Shown here: in pieces, positions 6,059 to 13,458 of the stretch
How positions within the stretch are numbered: the first letter of the stretch is position 1
Layout of the letters: each line of letters begins with the position of its first letter
Made by a program: the position numbers and the translations under genes
Notes under the pieces: model-generated
Database searches by the model: none
Told to the model about the DNA's origin: nothing
The model's input: the letters and a program-made list of their open reading frames with translations, nothing else
NCBI GenBank assembly: GCA_002440805.1
Contig: DJVD01000001.1
Coordinates: 1 to 17,282, forward strand
Length of the DNA stretch: 17,282 nt
Direction: 5' to 3'
From: Chloroflexi bacterium UBA6265
GTDB lineage: Bacteria; Chloroflexota; Chloroflexia; Thermomicrobiales; UBA6265

Positions 6059-7036
6059 ATGGCCCCTGATCGCACCCAACCTGGCGCGGATTCCGTGCAG
6101 CAACTCTCGTTCCTGTCGCCCGAAAGCGACGCGCCCCAGATCGATTTGTTGAATGATGCCCCTCCCGTAACGCAGCACACTCCACTCTCGATCGCCCGAA
6201 TGTGGTTCCGCCATCACCTGCTGGAACTCGATCGACCCGCCAATACCGTTGCCAGCTACACCTACGACCTGGTGGTGTTGGAGCATCGCATTACCGATAA
6301 ACCGATTAACCGCATCAGCGAAACCGACATTGCCCTGTACCTGGCCGAAGCCAGCAACAAGGTCACCCGCAAGCGCCGGCTCACCAGCGTGAAGGCGTTT
6401 TTCCGGTTCCTGACTGCTGATTTGCAGGTATTGAAGATCGATCCCAGTGAAAACTTCGCACCACATCCCCTCGAGCACCGCTTCCCCGAGATCCTCACCG
6501 ACACCGAGCAGGAGTCTCTGATGGCCGCCGCCCTCGCCGACGAGCCGTGGAGTGCACCAGCCATCTGGTTGATGTTGCACCTTGGGCTGGGCCGCACCGA
6601 GCTGCTTGCCCTGCGCCGCGACCATATCGATCGCACGCCGGTCGCCGGTCCAGAGGTACTGGTTGCCTACGACACCCCCGGCAAGTTCAACAAGCAACGC
6701 ACGCTGCTGGCCGATGACACCTTCAGTGCGATCTACGGTATATACCTGGAAGAACGGCAACCACAGGACATTCTCTTCCCGTACGGCCCGCAGGCTGTGA
6801 ATGGCATGGTCGATCGGGTTGCCGCCGCTGCTGGCATAGACCGCAAGATCACGCCCCAGTTGCTGCGACACACCGCAGCTGTTGCGATGGCCGCCAGGGG
6901 ATATGACATCAACGAACTGCTAGCGAGGCTGGGACTGGCGAACGACGCTCGCAACCGCGAAACCGTGCGGATGTATATGGCTGTCGCTGAGGAACGTGGG
7001 CACAACGAGGTGCCGGAAGTGGAGGTAGGGTCATGA
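6059..7036 (+). CDS. Tyrosine recombinase/integrase-family protein with altered catalytic pocket
   Basis: The 325-residue protein has the two-domain layout of XerC/XerD-type recombinases: an N-terminal SAM-like core-binding domain (about 42-125, with VTRKRRLTSVKAFFRFL) and a catalytic domain (about 145-310). Visible catalytic positions are Arg179 in GLGRTELLALRRDHI, Lys209/Lys212 in GKFNKQR, Arg270-His271 in QLLRHT, and the presumed nucleophile Tyr306 in VRMYMAV. Two usual residues are changed: the His of HxLRH is Gln267, and the His/Trp after LG is Leu293. It may be slow, divergent or non-catalytic. The ATG at 6059 has GGAGGAG 10 nt upstream; upstream in-frame starts lack this. The stop overlaps the next ATG by 4 nt. 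No att-like repeats were noticed, and a housekeeping Xer role is not supported. Confidence 0.85.
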   Translation: MAPDRTQPGADSVQQLSFLSPESDAPQIDLLNDAPPVTQHTPLSIARMWFRHHLLELDRPANTVASYTYDLVVLEHRITDKPINRISETDIALYLAEASNKVTRKRRLTSVKAFFRFLTADLQVLKIDPSENFAPHPLEHRFPEILTDTEQESLMAAALADEPWSAPAIWLMLHLGLGRTELLALRRDHIDRTPVAGPEVLVAYDTPGKFNKQRTLLADDTFSAIYGIYLEERQPQDILFPYGPQAVNGMVDRVAAAAGIDRKITPQLLRHTAAVAMAARGYDINELLARLGLANDARNRETVRMYMAVAEERGHNEVPEVEVGS

Positions 7037-7557
7037 CCGAAGGGCAAATGATTGTCATAGGCTTGCGACTGATTGTGCCACTGATGATTCTCTGGCGACC
7101 GCTCCCGGGCGGCATCATCGCCATGGCGCTGGACGCGCTGGATGTCGTGATTGTGGAGTTCTTTGGCGAAGGCGGAATGGGTTCGCACTACCACAGCATC
7201 GATAAACTCCTGGATACCTGGTACCTCTCCCTCGAACTGTGGGTTGCGCTCAGCTGGACAGACCGGTTGCCACGCCTCACCGCGATCGTGCTTTTCGTGT
7301 ATCGGTTGATCGGCGTGTTGATTTTTGAAATCACCGACTGGCGACCGACAATGTTCATCTTCCCCAACTTGTTCGAGAACTGGTTCCTCTTTGTGCTTTT
7401 CCGCAACCGGTTCTTCCCCGGCGTACGGCTCGATACCTGGAAGCGAATAGCCGGGTGGTTGTTTGTGCTTTACATTCCCAAGGCTGGGCAGGAATACATG
7501 TTGCACATCGCGCAAGCACAGCCCTGGGACTGGATGAAGGGCAAACTCGGTATTTAG
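7033..7557 (+). CDS. Small polytopic membrane protein, unknown function
   Basis: This 174-residue protein has about five or six hydrophobic segments (roughly 5-21, 26-44, 62-76, 82-100, 106-124 and 137-150). Its start overlaps the recombinase-like stop (ATGA), so the two are translationally coupled. Acidic and His residues sit in or beside the membrane: Asp34-x-x-Asp37, then His52, His54, and Asp57-x-x-x-Asp61. The DxxD...DxxxD arrangement recalls CDP-alcohol phosphatidyltransferases in size and pattern. However, the Gly and Ala-Arg of that motif are missing and the spacing is two residues longer, so this may be coincidence. It ends tail to tail with manA, with stop codons overlapping by 4 nt. 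No family is recognised with confidence. Confidence 0.75.
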   Translation: MTEGQMIVIGLRLIVPLMILWRPLPGGIIAMALDALDVVIVEFFGEGGMGSHYHSIDKLLDTWYLSLELWVALSWTDRLPRLTAIVLFVYRLIGVLIFEITDWRPTMFIFPNLFENWFLFVLFRNRFFPGVRLDTWKRIAGWLFVLYIPKAGQEYMLHIAQAQPWDWMKGKLGI

Positions 7558-8624
7558 GCCAGCGCTGCCTCGATATCCCCGGTCATCCCGCCAAGCGCAG
7601 CGATATCGCTCTCGAGAGCTCCAGCGGCCCGCGCTGGCTCCGCAAGGTCGCGAATGATTTCGGGTACCCACGCGCGCAACGCAACGGTGTGGGCGGCAGC
7701 AGCGCAATCGACCGGTTCGGAGCCGGGCCAAATAACTGCCGACTCGCCGGCGACGAGTACATGACCTTCCACGTTAAGCTGACCGCTCAGGACAGTGACA
7801 ACATTGGGCGAATGGGCATCGCCAACCTGCACGGTCTGCATCTCGGGCAGGGTTAATTTCTCCAGGGCAAAATACCGGCAGGCCGCCAAAAGCTGGCGCA
7901 TACCGGCCGGATCCAGGCGGATGGCGGGAATTTCGTTGGGACGCAGGTCGGCACGAATCGCTGCCTCGCCTGCTTCCAGGTGCATCTCGCGCGGATTGCC
8001 TTGGGCATCAACCCGCCCCCAGTCGTCGAGCCGGAAGGTGACATCGCTGGGCTGCTGAATCTCATACACCATCACCCCGGCACCGAGGGCATGCACCGTA
8101 CCGGCGGGAATCATCCAGGTTTGGCCGAGGCGGGCATCCTCGCGACGGAGGTCGGCAGCCGACGTGCCATCAAGCAACCGGGCATGCTGCATGAATGCGG
8201 CTGTATCAACCTCATCGTCCAACCCGAGATACAACGCGCCTGCGCGTTCGGCCGCCAACACGTACCAGGCCTCAGTTTTACCAAGCTTGTTCAGCGGCGC
8301 AGCCAGGGCATCGTCCGGATGCACCTGGATCGAGAGGTTCTCCGCAGCATCGATCAGTTTCACCAGCAGCGGGAAGATCGACTTGCCGCTAACCGCTTCC
8401 ATCCCGCGCGCGCCAAGGCGACTATTCGGATCACCCGTCACGAGATCCCCCAGTGTTTGACCTTCGCCGACACCGGCCGTAATCAGGGCATCGTCGGCTG
8501 TCACCAGCGCCTCCCCGATCTTCTCCCCTTCCGGAAGCGGCAGGCCAAAGATCTCTAGCTTGCGGCCACCCCACGGCTTGGAATCCAACCGCGGTCTGAC
8601 GATGGAAACATCGCATCTGCCCAT
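7554..8624 (-). CDS. manA: Mannose-6-phosphate isomerase, class I
   Basis: The 356-residue protein interconverts fructose-6-phosphate and mannose-6-phosphate in the cytosol, the first step to GDP-mannose. It has the zinc site of class I isomerases: Gln100 and His102 in IQVHPDD, Glu118 in GKTEAWYVL, and His178 in AGTVHALG, followed by the conserved EIQQPSDVTFRLDDWGR-like stretch. The N-terminal PWGG is also typical. It is shorter than the roughly 390-residue E. coli enzyme, as in many Gram-positive and chloroflexal forms. The ATG at 8624 was chosen for its GAGGAG site; 36 further codons are open upstream but reach across the divergent promoter. It is divergent from manC, fitting coordinated sugar-nucleotide supply. 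Confidence 0.92.
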   Translation of the reverse strand: MGRCDVSIVRPRLDSKPWGGRKLEIFGLPLPEGEKIGEALVTADDALITAGVGEGQTLGDLVTGDPNSRLGARGMEAVSGKSIFPLLVKLIDAAENLSIQVHPDDALAAPLNKLGKTEAWYVLAAERAGALYLGLDDEVDTAAFMQHARLLDGTSAADLRREDARLGQTWMIPAGTVHALGAGVMVYEIQQPSDVTFRLDDWGRVDAQGNPREMHLEAGEAAIRADLRPNEIPAIRLDPAGMRQLLAACRYFALEKLTLPEMQTVQVGDAHSPNVVTVLSGQLNVEGHVLVAGESAVIWPGSEPVDCAAAAHTVALRAWVPEIIRDLAEPARAAGALESDIAALGGMTGDIEAALA

Positions 8625-8684
8625 TATTTTCTCCTCGTAGTGCGGCGGTCGGCGCACGCAAATGATCCTTGCAACCCTGCGACC

Positions 8685-8690
8685 TATAAT
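8685..8690 (+). promoter_or_regulatory. manC -10 element
   Basis: A perfect TATAAT lies about 40 nt before the manC ATG, with the start expected near 8697. The -35 position 17 bp upstream (ATGATC) is weak. This 106-bp divergent region must also hold the manA promoter, which I could not place. Confidence 0.5.
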
Positions 8691-8730
8691 GAATGGCAAC
8701 GGACGGCCACGCAATGTAAAAGGGAGCGGC

Positions 8731-9834
8731 ATGACGACGAACGGATCACATATTGATCATCTCTGGGCGGTGATACCGGCCGGTGGTTCGGGCACCCGAT
8801 TGTGGCCACTGAGCCGGGCTGCCCGACCAAAGTTTATGCTGCCTCTGCTGGGAGATCGCACGCTTATCCAGCAAACATTCGATCGCGTCACCAGACTCAC
8901 CCCATCCGATCGGGTGCTGGTTGTGTGTGGGCCAGCCCATGCAGCGGCGATTGCGCGCCAACTCCCTGACTTGCCCGAAGGCAACATCATCATCGAGCCG
9001 ACGCCCAACGGCACCGCACCAGCGCTGGCATTGGCCAATGCCTTGATTCAACGACAAGACCCACTCGCGATCATGGCGAGCTTTGCCGCCGATCACGATG
9101 TTACCGACCTCGATGCCTTCGATCGTGCCGTGCGCACGGCGATTCGCGCTGCCAAACTAGGCGACCTGGTCACGATTGGCCTTACGCCTACCCGACCCGA
9201 AACCGGTTACGGCTATATTGAACGTACCGCCGAGGTACGGGTGACTGGAGATGAAGGCACCGCCTACAAATCATCACGATTTGTGGAGAAACCTGATCTC
9301 GAAACTGCCACGGAGTATCTCGAAAGCGGCAGGTTCCTGTGGAACGCGTCGATGTTTATCTGGCGCGTCGATTCGCTCACCAATGAACTGGCGCGACTGC
9401 AACCGGAGATTCAGGCAGGCGTGACGGAAATCGCTCGCGCCTGGAATAGTCGCAACCGCGAGCGCGTGCATGCCCAGGTCTGGAGCACCATGCCCAGTGC
9501 CACCATTGACACGGGCGTGATGGAAAATGCCGAGCGAGTGGCCGTTGTTCCGGCTGACATGGGCTGGAGCGACGTCGGCGACTGGCATGGCCTGGGTGAG
9601 CTGATCGAACAGGACTCGGCCGGCAACACCATCCGTGGTGAATTGGTACAAATCGATACCACTAACAGCGTGGTGTGGTCGGAAAGTCGCCGCATGGTAG
9701 CGACCATCGGCATCAATAACGTAGTGATTGTTGATACCGAGGATGCCTTGCTGGTGGTAGACCGCGGGCGGTGCCAGGATGTGCGCAAGGTGGTGGACGA
9801 GCTGAAAGCACGGGCGAAACAGCGACTTATCTAG
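8731..9834 (+). CDS. manC: Mannose-1-phosphate guanylyltransferase
   Basis: The 367-residue protein makes GDP-mannose from mannose-1-phosphate and GTP, a precursor for glycans, glycoproteins and glycolipids. The nucleotidyltransferase signature GGSGTRLWPLSR (18-29) followed by Pro-Lys34 is intact, as are ETGYGYIE (157-164), FVEKP (184-188) and the WNASMFIW sugar-binding stretch (204-211). The length fits a stand-alone pyrophosphorylase. The C-terminal isomerase domain of bifunctional ManC/AlgA is missing, and that activity is supplied by the divergent manA. A phosphomannomutase is still needed and is not in the window. The ATG at 8731 has AGGGAG four bases upstream. Its stop is 3 nt from the stop of the convergent peptidase gene. 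Confidence 0.93.
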   Translation: MTTNGSHIDHLWAVIPAGGSGTRLWPLSRAARPKFMLPLLGDRTLIQQTFDRVTRLTPSDRVLVVCGPAHAAAIARQLPDLPEGNIIIEPTPNGTAPALALANALIQRQDPLAIMASFAADHDVTDLDAFDRAVRTAIRAAKLGDLVTIGLTPTRPETGYGYIERTAEVRVTGDEGTAYKSSRFVEKPDLETATEYLESGRFLWNASMFIWRVDSLTNELARLQPEIQAGVTEIARAWNSRNRERVHAQVWSTMPSATIDTGVMENAERVAVVPADMGWSDVGDWHGLGELIEQDSAGNTIRGELVQIDTTNSVVWSESRRMVATIGINNVVIVDTEDALLVVDRGRCQDVRKVVDELKARAKQRLI

Positions 9835-9837
9835 CTC

Positions 9838-11826
9838 CTATTTTACCAACTCGAACACAGCAAGCATGACGATGTTCACTGTATCTACCACTGCGCCGCT
9901 ACTCATCGTGGCAGGGACATCCTCCACGGTGTGATGCAGGTGCGGGCCGCCATATACCTCGCGGGCTATCATTACCGCCGGGATTCCTTCGGCGCGAACA
10001 TAGTTGTCGTCTGCAACAATGACATCCGTTTGACGATGTTGCAGGTTCTCGCCCAATCCGTATTGGTTGTTAATATCGGTGAGATGGTTCTGCAGCCAAA
10101 CTGATGTCCCAGTGGCATTGGTGTAGATGAGCGGCCGATTATCGATCGATCCCACAGAATCGACGTTAAACACCCCCATCATCGCCACGTTATTGCGATT
10201 CGATTCTTGCGCCCACGCCGGTGAGCCGACGATGCCCACCTCTTCCGCGTTCACAAACGCCACCCGCACCGGATGATTGAGCTGGTATCCGGCGAGGATG
10301 CGCACTGTTTCCAGAGTAGCGGCGATGCCGGACGCGTTGTCATCCGCGCCCGGTGCGATCCGTGGATTCTCGATATTCATCGTATCGAAGTGAGCCATGA
10401 GGGCGTACACTTCGCTATCATCGGCACCAGGAATTTCGGCCACTACGTTGACCAGCAAATAGCCATCCCACATGATGAAATCTTCATACCACACCCTCAG
10501 GCCATATGATTCCAGCTCCTGGAAGAGATAGTCAGCCGCAATCTGATTTCCCGGATATGTGTAATACCGTGATCCAAGTCCACTGTCATCCAGCTCGCCC
10601 ACATGAACGAGATCGTTGATTACGGCGTTCACGTTCTCGACGTTCACCTGCTCCATCAATGCCCAGCCAGTCACATCGGAGGCGGGCCCGTTGGTTCCGA
10701 GTTCGGCAATGAACTCCGGCGGTGCAGGCGCAAGCTTAAAAACCGCGTAACCCCAATCGGTCACCGGTTTCACCACAGCGGGCACGCCGCTCCAGCGCAC
10801 CAGGTAGTAGCGCCCGATTTCGTCGATAATTTCCCCGTGCGGCTCAATGACGTCACGCTGGTTATGATCTTCTGGCGTCTTCACCATGTAGAGGTTATAG
10901 GTGCGGGGATCGTTCTCGATGAGCGTGAGCGTATGCGTGGCATCGAGCAGTTCAGCCTGTGTTGGCGATACCACTACCCAGCTGATGTCCCCATCGGCCC
11001 AGGAAACGCGTGCACCGGCCTCATCCAGTGCTTTTTCCTGGTCGGGCCCTTCCATCCGCACAAGACAATGCCCGGTACATGCCCGGGCAACGTCGCTAGC
11101 CATATCCTCAACCGCAATGGTCGAGGGTTCCGGAACTGGTGTATCTCCCCCGTCGCCTCTTTGGTTATCTCCACCTCGTGGAATATCGGGTTCATCGGTG
11201 GCAGGGGGTGTAGGTGTTTGCCCGGTGAGGTCAGTAGGACCGGTATCCGGGGTGGAAGGCGTGTCAATGGATTGAGTCGGCACTGGCGTGGTTACTTCAC
11301 CATCGCCGGAATCGTCATCGCCGCCAAAGATGCGGGTAAGGCCAAAGATAATCGCGAGCAGCAGGAGCACGGCAAGAATGGCCGCGATGATGCGATTGCG
11401 ATTGCCATCGTCGCCATCATCCGAGAAGAGATTACCGAAGAAACCGCCAAAGCCGCCGCCGTTGTCACCGAATTCGTTGTCTTCGTGAAACTGATCTATC
11501 TCGTCATCACTGGGTCGAAGGTAGCGGTTACGCGCGCTCACTTTCTGGGGCGGGGGGAGGGCATCGCCGGCATCATCGGGGGCACCGGCACCTGCCGCCT
11601 GGCGGCGCCAGTAGCTACGATCACGTGCGCGTTCAACGGCTCGTTCGCCACCGGCGCGGGCTGGCCGCGTTGGTGTGGCCTCGGCCGCGGCATCGGAAGG
11701 TTGGGATTCACCTTTCAGCAAATCCGAGGTGCGCTGAACATTTGATGACACGAACGCGCCAAAATCCAGTGGATCATCACCACCGCTGCGCCCCTTGGTG
11801 TTCGGGTTGTCATCGTTTCGCGGCAT
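9838..11826 (-). CDS. Membrane-anchored M28-family zinc aminopeptidase
   Basis: The 662-residue protein has four parts. Residues 1-145 form a charged, probably disordered cytoplasmic tail. Residues 146-164 are a single hydrophobic anchor (NRIIAAILAVLLLLAIIFG). A Thr/Pro/Asp-rich linker runs to about 235. Residues 240-400 are an uncharacterised mixed domain, and the C-terminal M28 peptidase begins near 410. Zinc-binding residues of M28 are visible: His479 and Asp481 in HFDT, Asp495/496 in GADDNASG, Glu528-Glu529 in NAEE, Asp556 in NVDS, and His632 in HHTVED. The topology implies a peptidase facing outside. The ATG at 11826 was chosen for AAGGA 9 nt before it; GTG/ATG codons lie just upstream. 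The substrate is unknown. Confidence 0.88.
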   Translation of the reverse strand: MPRNDDNPNTKGRSGGDDPLDFGAFVSSNVQRTSDLLKGESQPSDAAAEATPTRPARAGGERAVERARDRSYWRRQAAGAGAPDDAGDALPPPQKVSARNRYLRPSDDEIDQFHEDNEFGDNGGGFGGFFGNLFSDDGDDGNRNRIIAAILAVLLLLAIIFGLTRIFGGDDDSGDGEVTTPVPTQSIDTPSTPDTGPTDLTGQTPTPPATDEPDIPRGGDNQRGDGGDTPVPEPSTIAVEDMASDVARACTGHCLVRMEGPDQEKALDEAGARVSWADGDISWVVVSPTQAELLDATHTLTLIENDPRTYNLYMVKTPEDHNQRDVIEPHGEIIDEIGRYYLVRWSGVPAVVKPVTDWGYAVFKLAPAPPEFIAELGTNGPASDVTGWALMEQVNVENVNAVINDLVHVGELDDSGLGSRYYTYPGNQIAADYLFQELESYGLRVWYEDFIMWDGYLLVNVVAEIPGADDSEVYALMAHFDTMNIENPRIAPGADDNASGIAATLETVRILAGYQLNHPVRVAFVNAEEVGIVGSPAWAQESNRNNVAMMGVFNVDSVGSIDNRPLIYTNATGTSVWLQNHLTDINNQYGLGENLQHRQTDVIVADDNYVRAEGIPAVMIAREVYGGPHLHHTVEDVPATMSSGAVVDTVNIVMLAVFELVK

Positions 11827-11864
11827 TAACACCATTCCTTTGGAGGATCGAGAATATATGATCA

Positions 11865-11894
11865 ATCATACAGACACTTGTGTGAGCCTAACAA
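11865..11894 (-). promoter_or_regulatory. Promoter of the M28 peptidase gene
   Basis: On the minus strand TTGTTA (11889-11894) and TATGAT (11865-11870) are 18 bp apart, giving a start near 11858 and a leader of about 32 nt. The match is good at -10 and fair at -35. It lies in the 125-bp gap after the creatininase-family gene, so the peptidase need not depend on read-through. Confidence 0.5.
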
Positions 11895-11951
11895 ACTCCA
11901 TACACGGCGGCCAGATGTACGTACGTTTGTCCGTTCACCCACGGCAACTCT

Positions 11952-12752
11952 CTATAACAAGTTGAGATCAAGTTCGAGCAGTTCTTCACAGATGGCGCGT
12001 AACTGATTTGCGGCCATGCCAAGGATGGCATTGCCATGTTCGGCGGATGCATTGCTGGCGTCTCCCGTGGCACCGGTAGTGGTGAGTTTGTGCATCATCA
12101 CCGGCAAGGTTCCCCCGGCGGCGGTCACAATCCGCTTGGCGCGAAGCAGATCCGTTTGCTGGCGGGCATTCTCCAGCCGGGATTGATCAACAAGATCTGG
12201 CCGGATCGCCAGCAGCGCCGATGCTTCGTCGCCGCCGCCATGACCAGTGGCATCATCTCCCAGGACATCACGGGCAGCGTTGGCAAGCAAGGAATAGGCG
12301 TAAATCGGCGCGACCAACGGCACTCCGAGATCGCGTTTGGCCCGATCGGCCGCAATAGCCAGGGCGGCATTGTTCCCCCCATGCGTGTTCACCAGCAAGA
12401 ACCGCTTGATGCCCTGGCGATAGAGCGAATCGATGGTATCCAGCACAATGTGGATCAACGTGTCTTCTTTAAGAGAGATGGTGCCCGGACGCCCGAGGTG
12501 ATGCCAGCTAACACCCCAGGGGATGGTGGGCGCAACGGCAACCTTCGGTGCCAACAGCGTTGCCGCCAATGAGCTCAACACGGTAGCTGTGAGCGCATCG
12601 GTACTCACGGGCAGGGCTGGTCCGTGTTGTTCATGCGCACCAACGGGGATCAACACCATATCGAGGCCCTGGAATACTTCTCCGGTCCGGGGCGAGGTAA
12701 GGTTGGCCAGCGCAATCGGCTCAGCCGGGCTGCTCATGGTAGGGTCTGCCAT
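11952..12752 (-). CDS. Creatininase-family amidohydrolase
   Basis: The 266-residue protein belongs to the creatininase family (PF02633), metal-dependent cytosolic amidohydrolases that include creatininase, MftE peptidase and FAPy deformylase ArfB. The motifs are VGAHEQHGPALPVSTDAL (37-54; Glu41, His43 and Asp52 as metal ligands), NTHGGNN (122-128; His124) and GHGGGDEAS (170-178; His171, Glu176). These complete the metal site, so the enzyme should be active. The family does not allow the substrate to be read, and no mycofactocin or riboflavin/F420 genes are nearby to narrow it. The start at 12752 has AAGGAG 11 nt upstream; a second ATG at 12737 is possible. It is divergent from the universal stress protein gene. 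Confidence 0.9.
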   Translation of the reverse strand: MADPTMSSPAEPIALANLTSPRTGEVFQGLDMVLIPVGAHEQHGPALPVSTDALTATVLSSLAATLLAPKVAVAPTIPWGVSWHHLGRPGTISLKEDTLIHIVLDTIDSLYRQGIKRFLLVNTHGGNNAALAIAADRAKRDLGVPLVAPIYAYSLLANAARDVLGDDATGHGGGDEASALLAIRPDLVDQSRLENARQQTDLLRAKRIVTAAGGTLPVMMHKLTTTGATGDASNASAEHGNAILGMAANQLRAICEELLELDLNLL

Positions 12753-12784
12753 CGCGATTCCATCTCCTTACAATGTCTGGTCCA

Positions 12785-12814
12785 TTCAAACTGGGAGTAT
12801 ACTAAACGTATACA
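12785..12814 (+). promoter_or_regulatory. Possible promoter with paired GTATAC sites
   Basis: TTCAAA (12785-12790) and TATACA (12809-12814) are 18 bp apart on the plus strand, with a start near 12821. Two GTATAC palindromes (12797-12802 and 12808-12813) are separated by TAAAC and overlap the -10 region. They may form an operator shared with the divergent creatininase-family gene. Confidence 0.4.
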
Positions 12815-12871
12815 AAATGGTGGGATGAAAGGGCCAAACGGCCAATTCCCTGCACATGAAAGGCGGGTTCC

Positions 12872-13330
12872 ATGTATAACCAAATCGTCGTCCCACTCGA
12901 TGGGAGTGACCTGGCCGAAGAAGCCCTGGCCGAAGCGAAAAAGCTGTCCACATCCAGCGGATCGCCGCTCAAACTCATTCGCGTGGTGGATACCTATCGC
13001 ACCCAGAGCCTGCCGGCCACTGGCATGGCGCTCGACTATTCGATGCTGAGCGAGCTTGCGGAAGAAGAAATCGAGGACGCCAAGACTTACCTTACGGCAA
13101 AGGTCGAAGAGACCAAGGCCGAGGGCTTTACCGTATCGGGAGATGTTCTCCACGGTCCCATCGCGCGGCAGATTTGCTCAGCGGCGGAAGAGGACGACAT
13201 CATCGTAATGTCGTCACACGGCCGCACCGGGATCAAGCGCTGGTTCCTCGGCTCCGTGGCCGAAGAAGTGATGCGCAATGCCGAATGCCCGGTGCTGCTC
13301 CACAAATCACGCGATCTCAAAATCGCCTAG
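12872..13330 (+). CDS. Universal stress protein, UspA family, ATP-binding type
   Basis: This 152-residue cytosolic protein is a single UspA domain. It begins with the family's first strand, IVVPLDGSDLAEEAL, where Asp10 contacts adenine. It carries the ATP-binding signature G-x2-G-x9-G-S at Gly117, Gly120 and Gly127-Ser128, and ends with the dimerisation strand CPVLL. It therefore probably binds ATP, as MJ0577-like members do, rather than the non-binding E. coli UspA type. The ATG at 12872 is preceded by AAAGGCGGG. It sits alone between the divergent creatininase-family gene and a long hairpin at 13348-13388. The cellular role, usually survival under stress, is not specified by the context. 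Confidence 0.93.
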   Translation: MYNQIVVPLDGSDLAEEALAEAKKLSTSSGSPLKLIRVVDTYRTQSLPATGMALDYSMLSELAEEEIEDAKTYLTAKVEETKAEGFTVSGDVLHGPIARQICSAAEEDDIIVMSSHGRTGIKRWFLGSVAEEVMRNAECPVLLHKSRDLKIA

Positions 13331-13347
13331 TTTCTATTTGGCATAGC

Positions 13348-13388
13348 TATGAGAACCGCCGGATGTTTGACATCCGGCGGTTCTCATA
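13348..13388 (+). terminator. Hairpin after the universal stress gene, probable terminator
   Basis: A perfect 19-bp stem (13348-13366 with 13370-13388) closes on a 3-nt loop. It begins 18 nt after the stress-protein stop and 70 nt before the MFS start. The following T-run is poor (TATTAAG), so it may terminate inefficiently or act as an RNA-stabilising structure. Confidence 0.6.
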
Positions 13389-13458
13389 TTAAGAAGAAGG
13401 AACGAACAACCCTATCTGTACCGCACGATTGCCCTCGGCTCGTGCCCGTTGGAGCCGC

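Noticed and set aside
6059..7036. Integrase of a prophage or genomic island
   Set aside because: No phage genes, tRNA target or att-like direct repeats were seen nearby, and the catalytic pocket is altered.
10603..11745. Long plus-strand reading frame opposite the M28 peptidase
   Set aside because: It is an antisense shadow; the minus-strand frame has all zinc ligands and a coherent domain layout.
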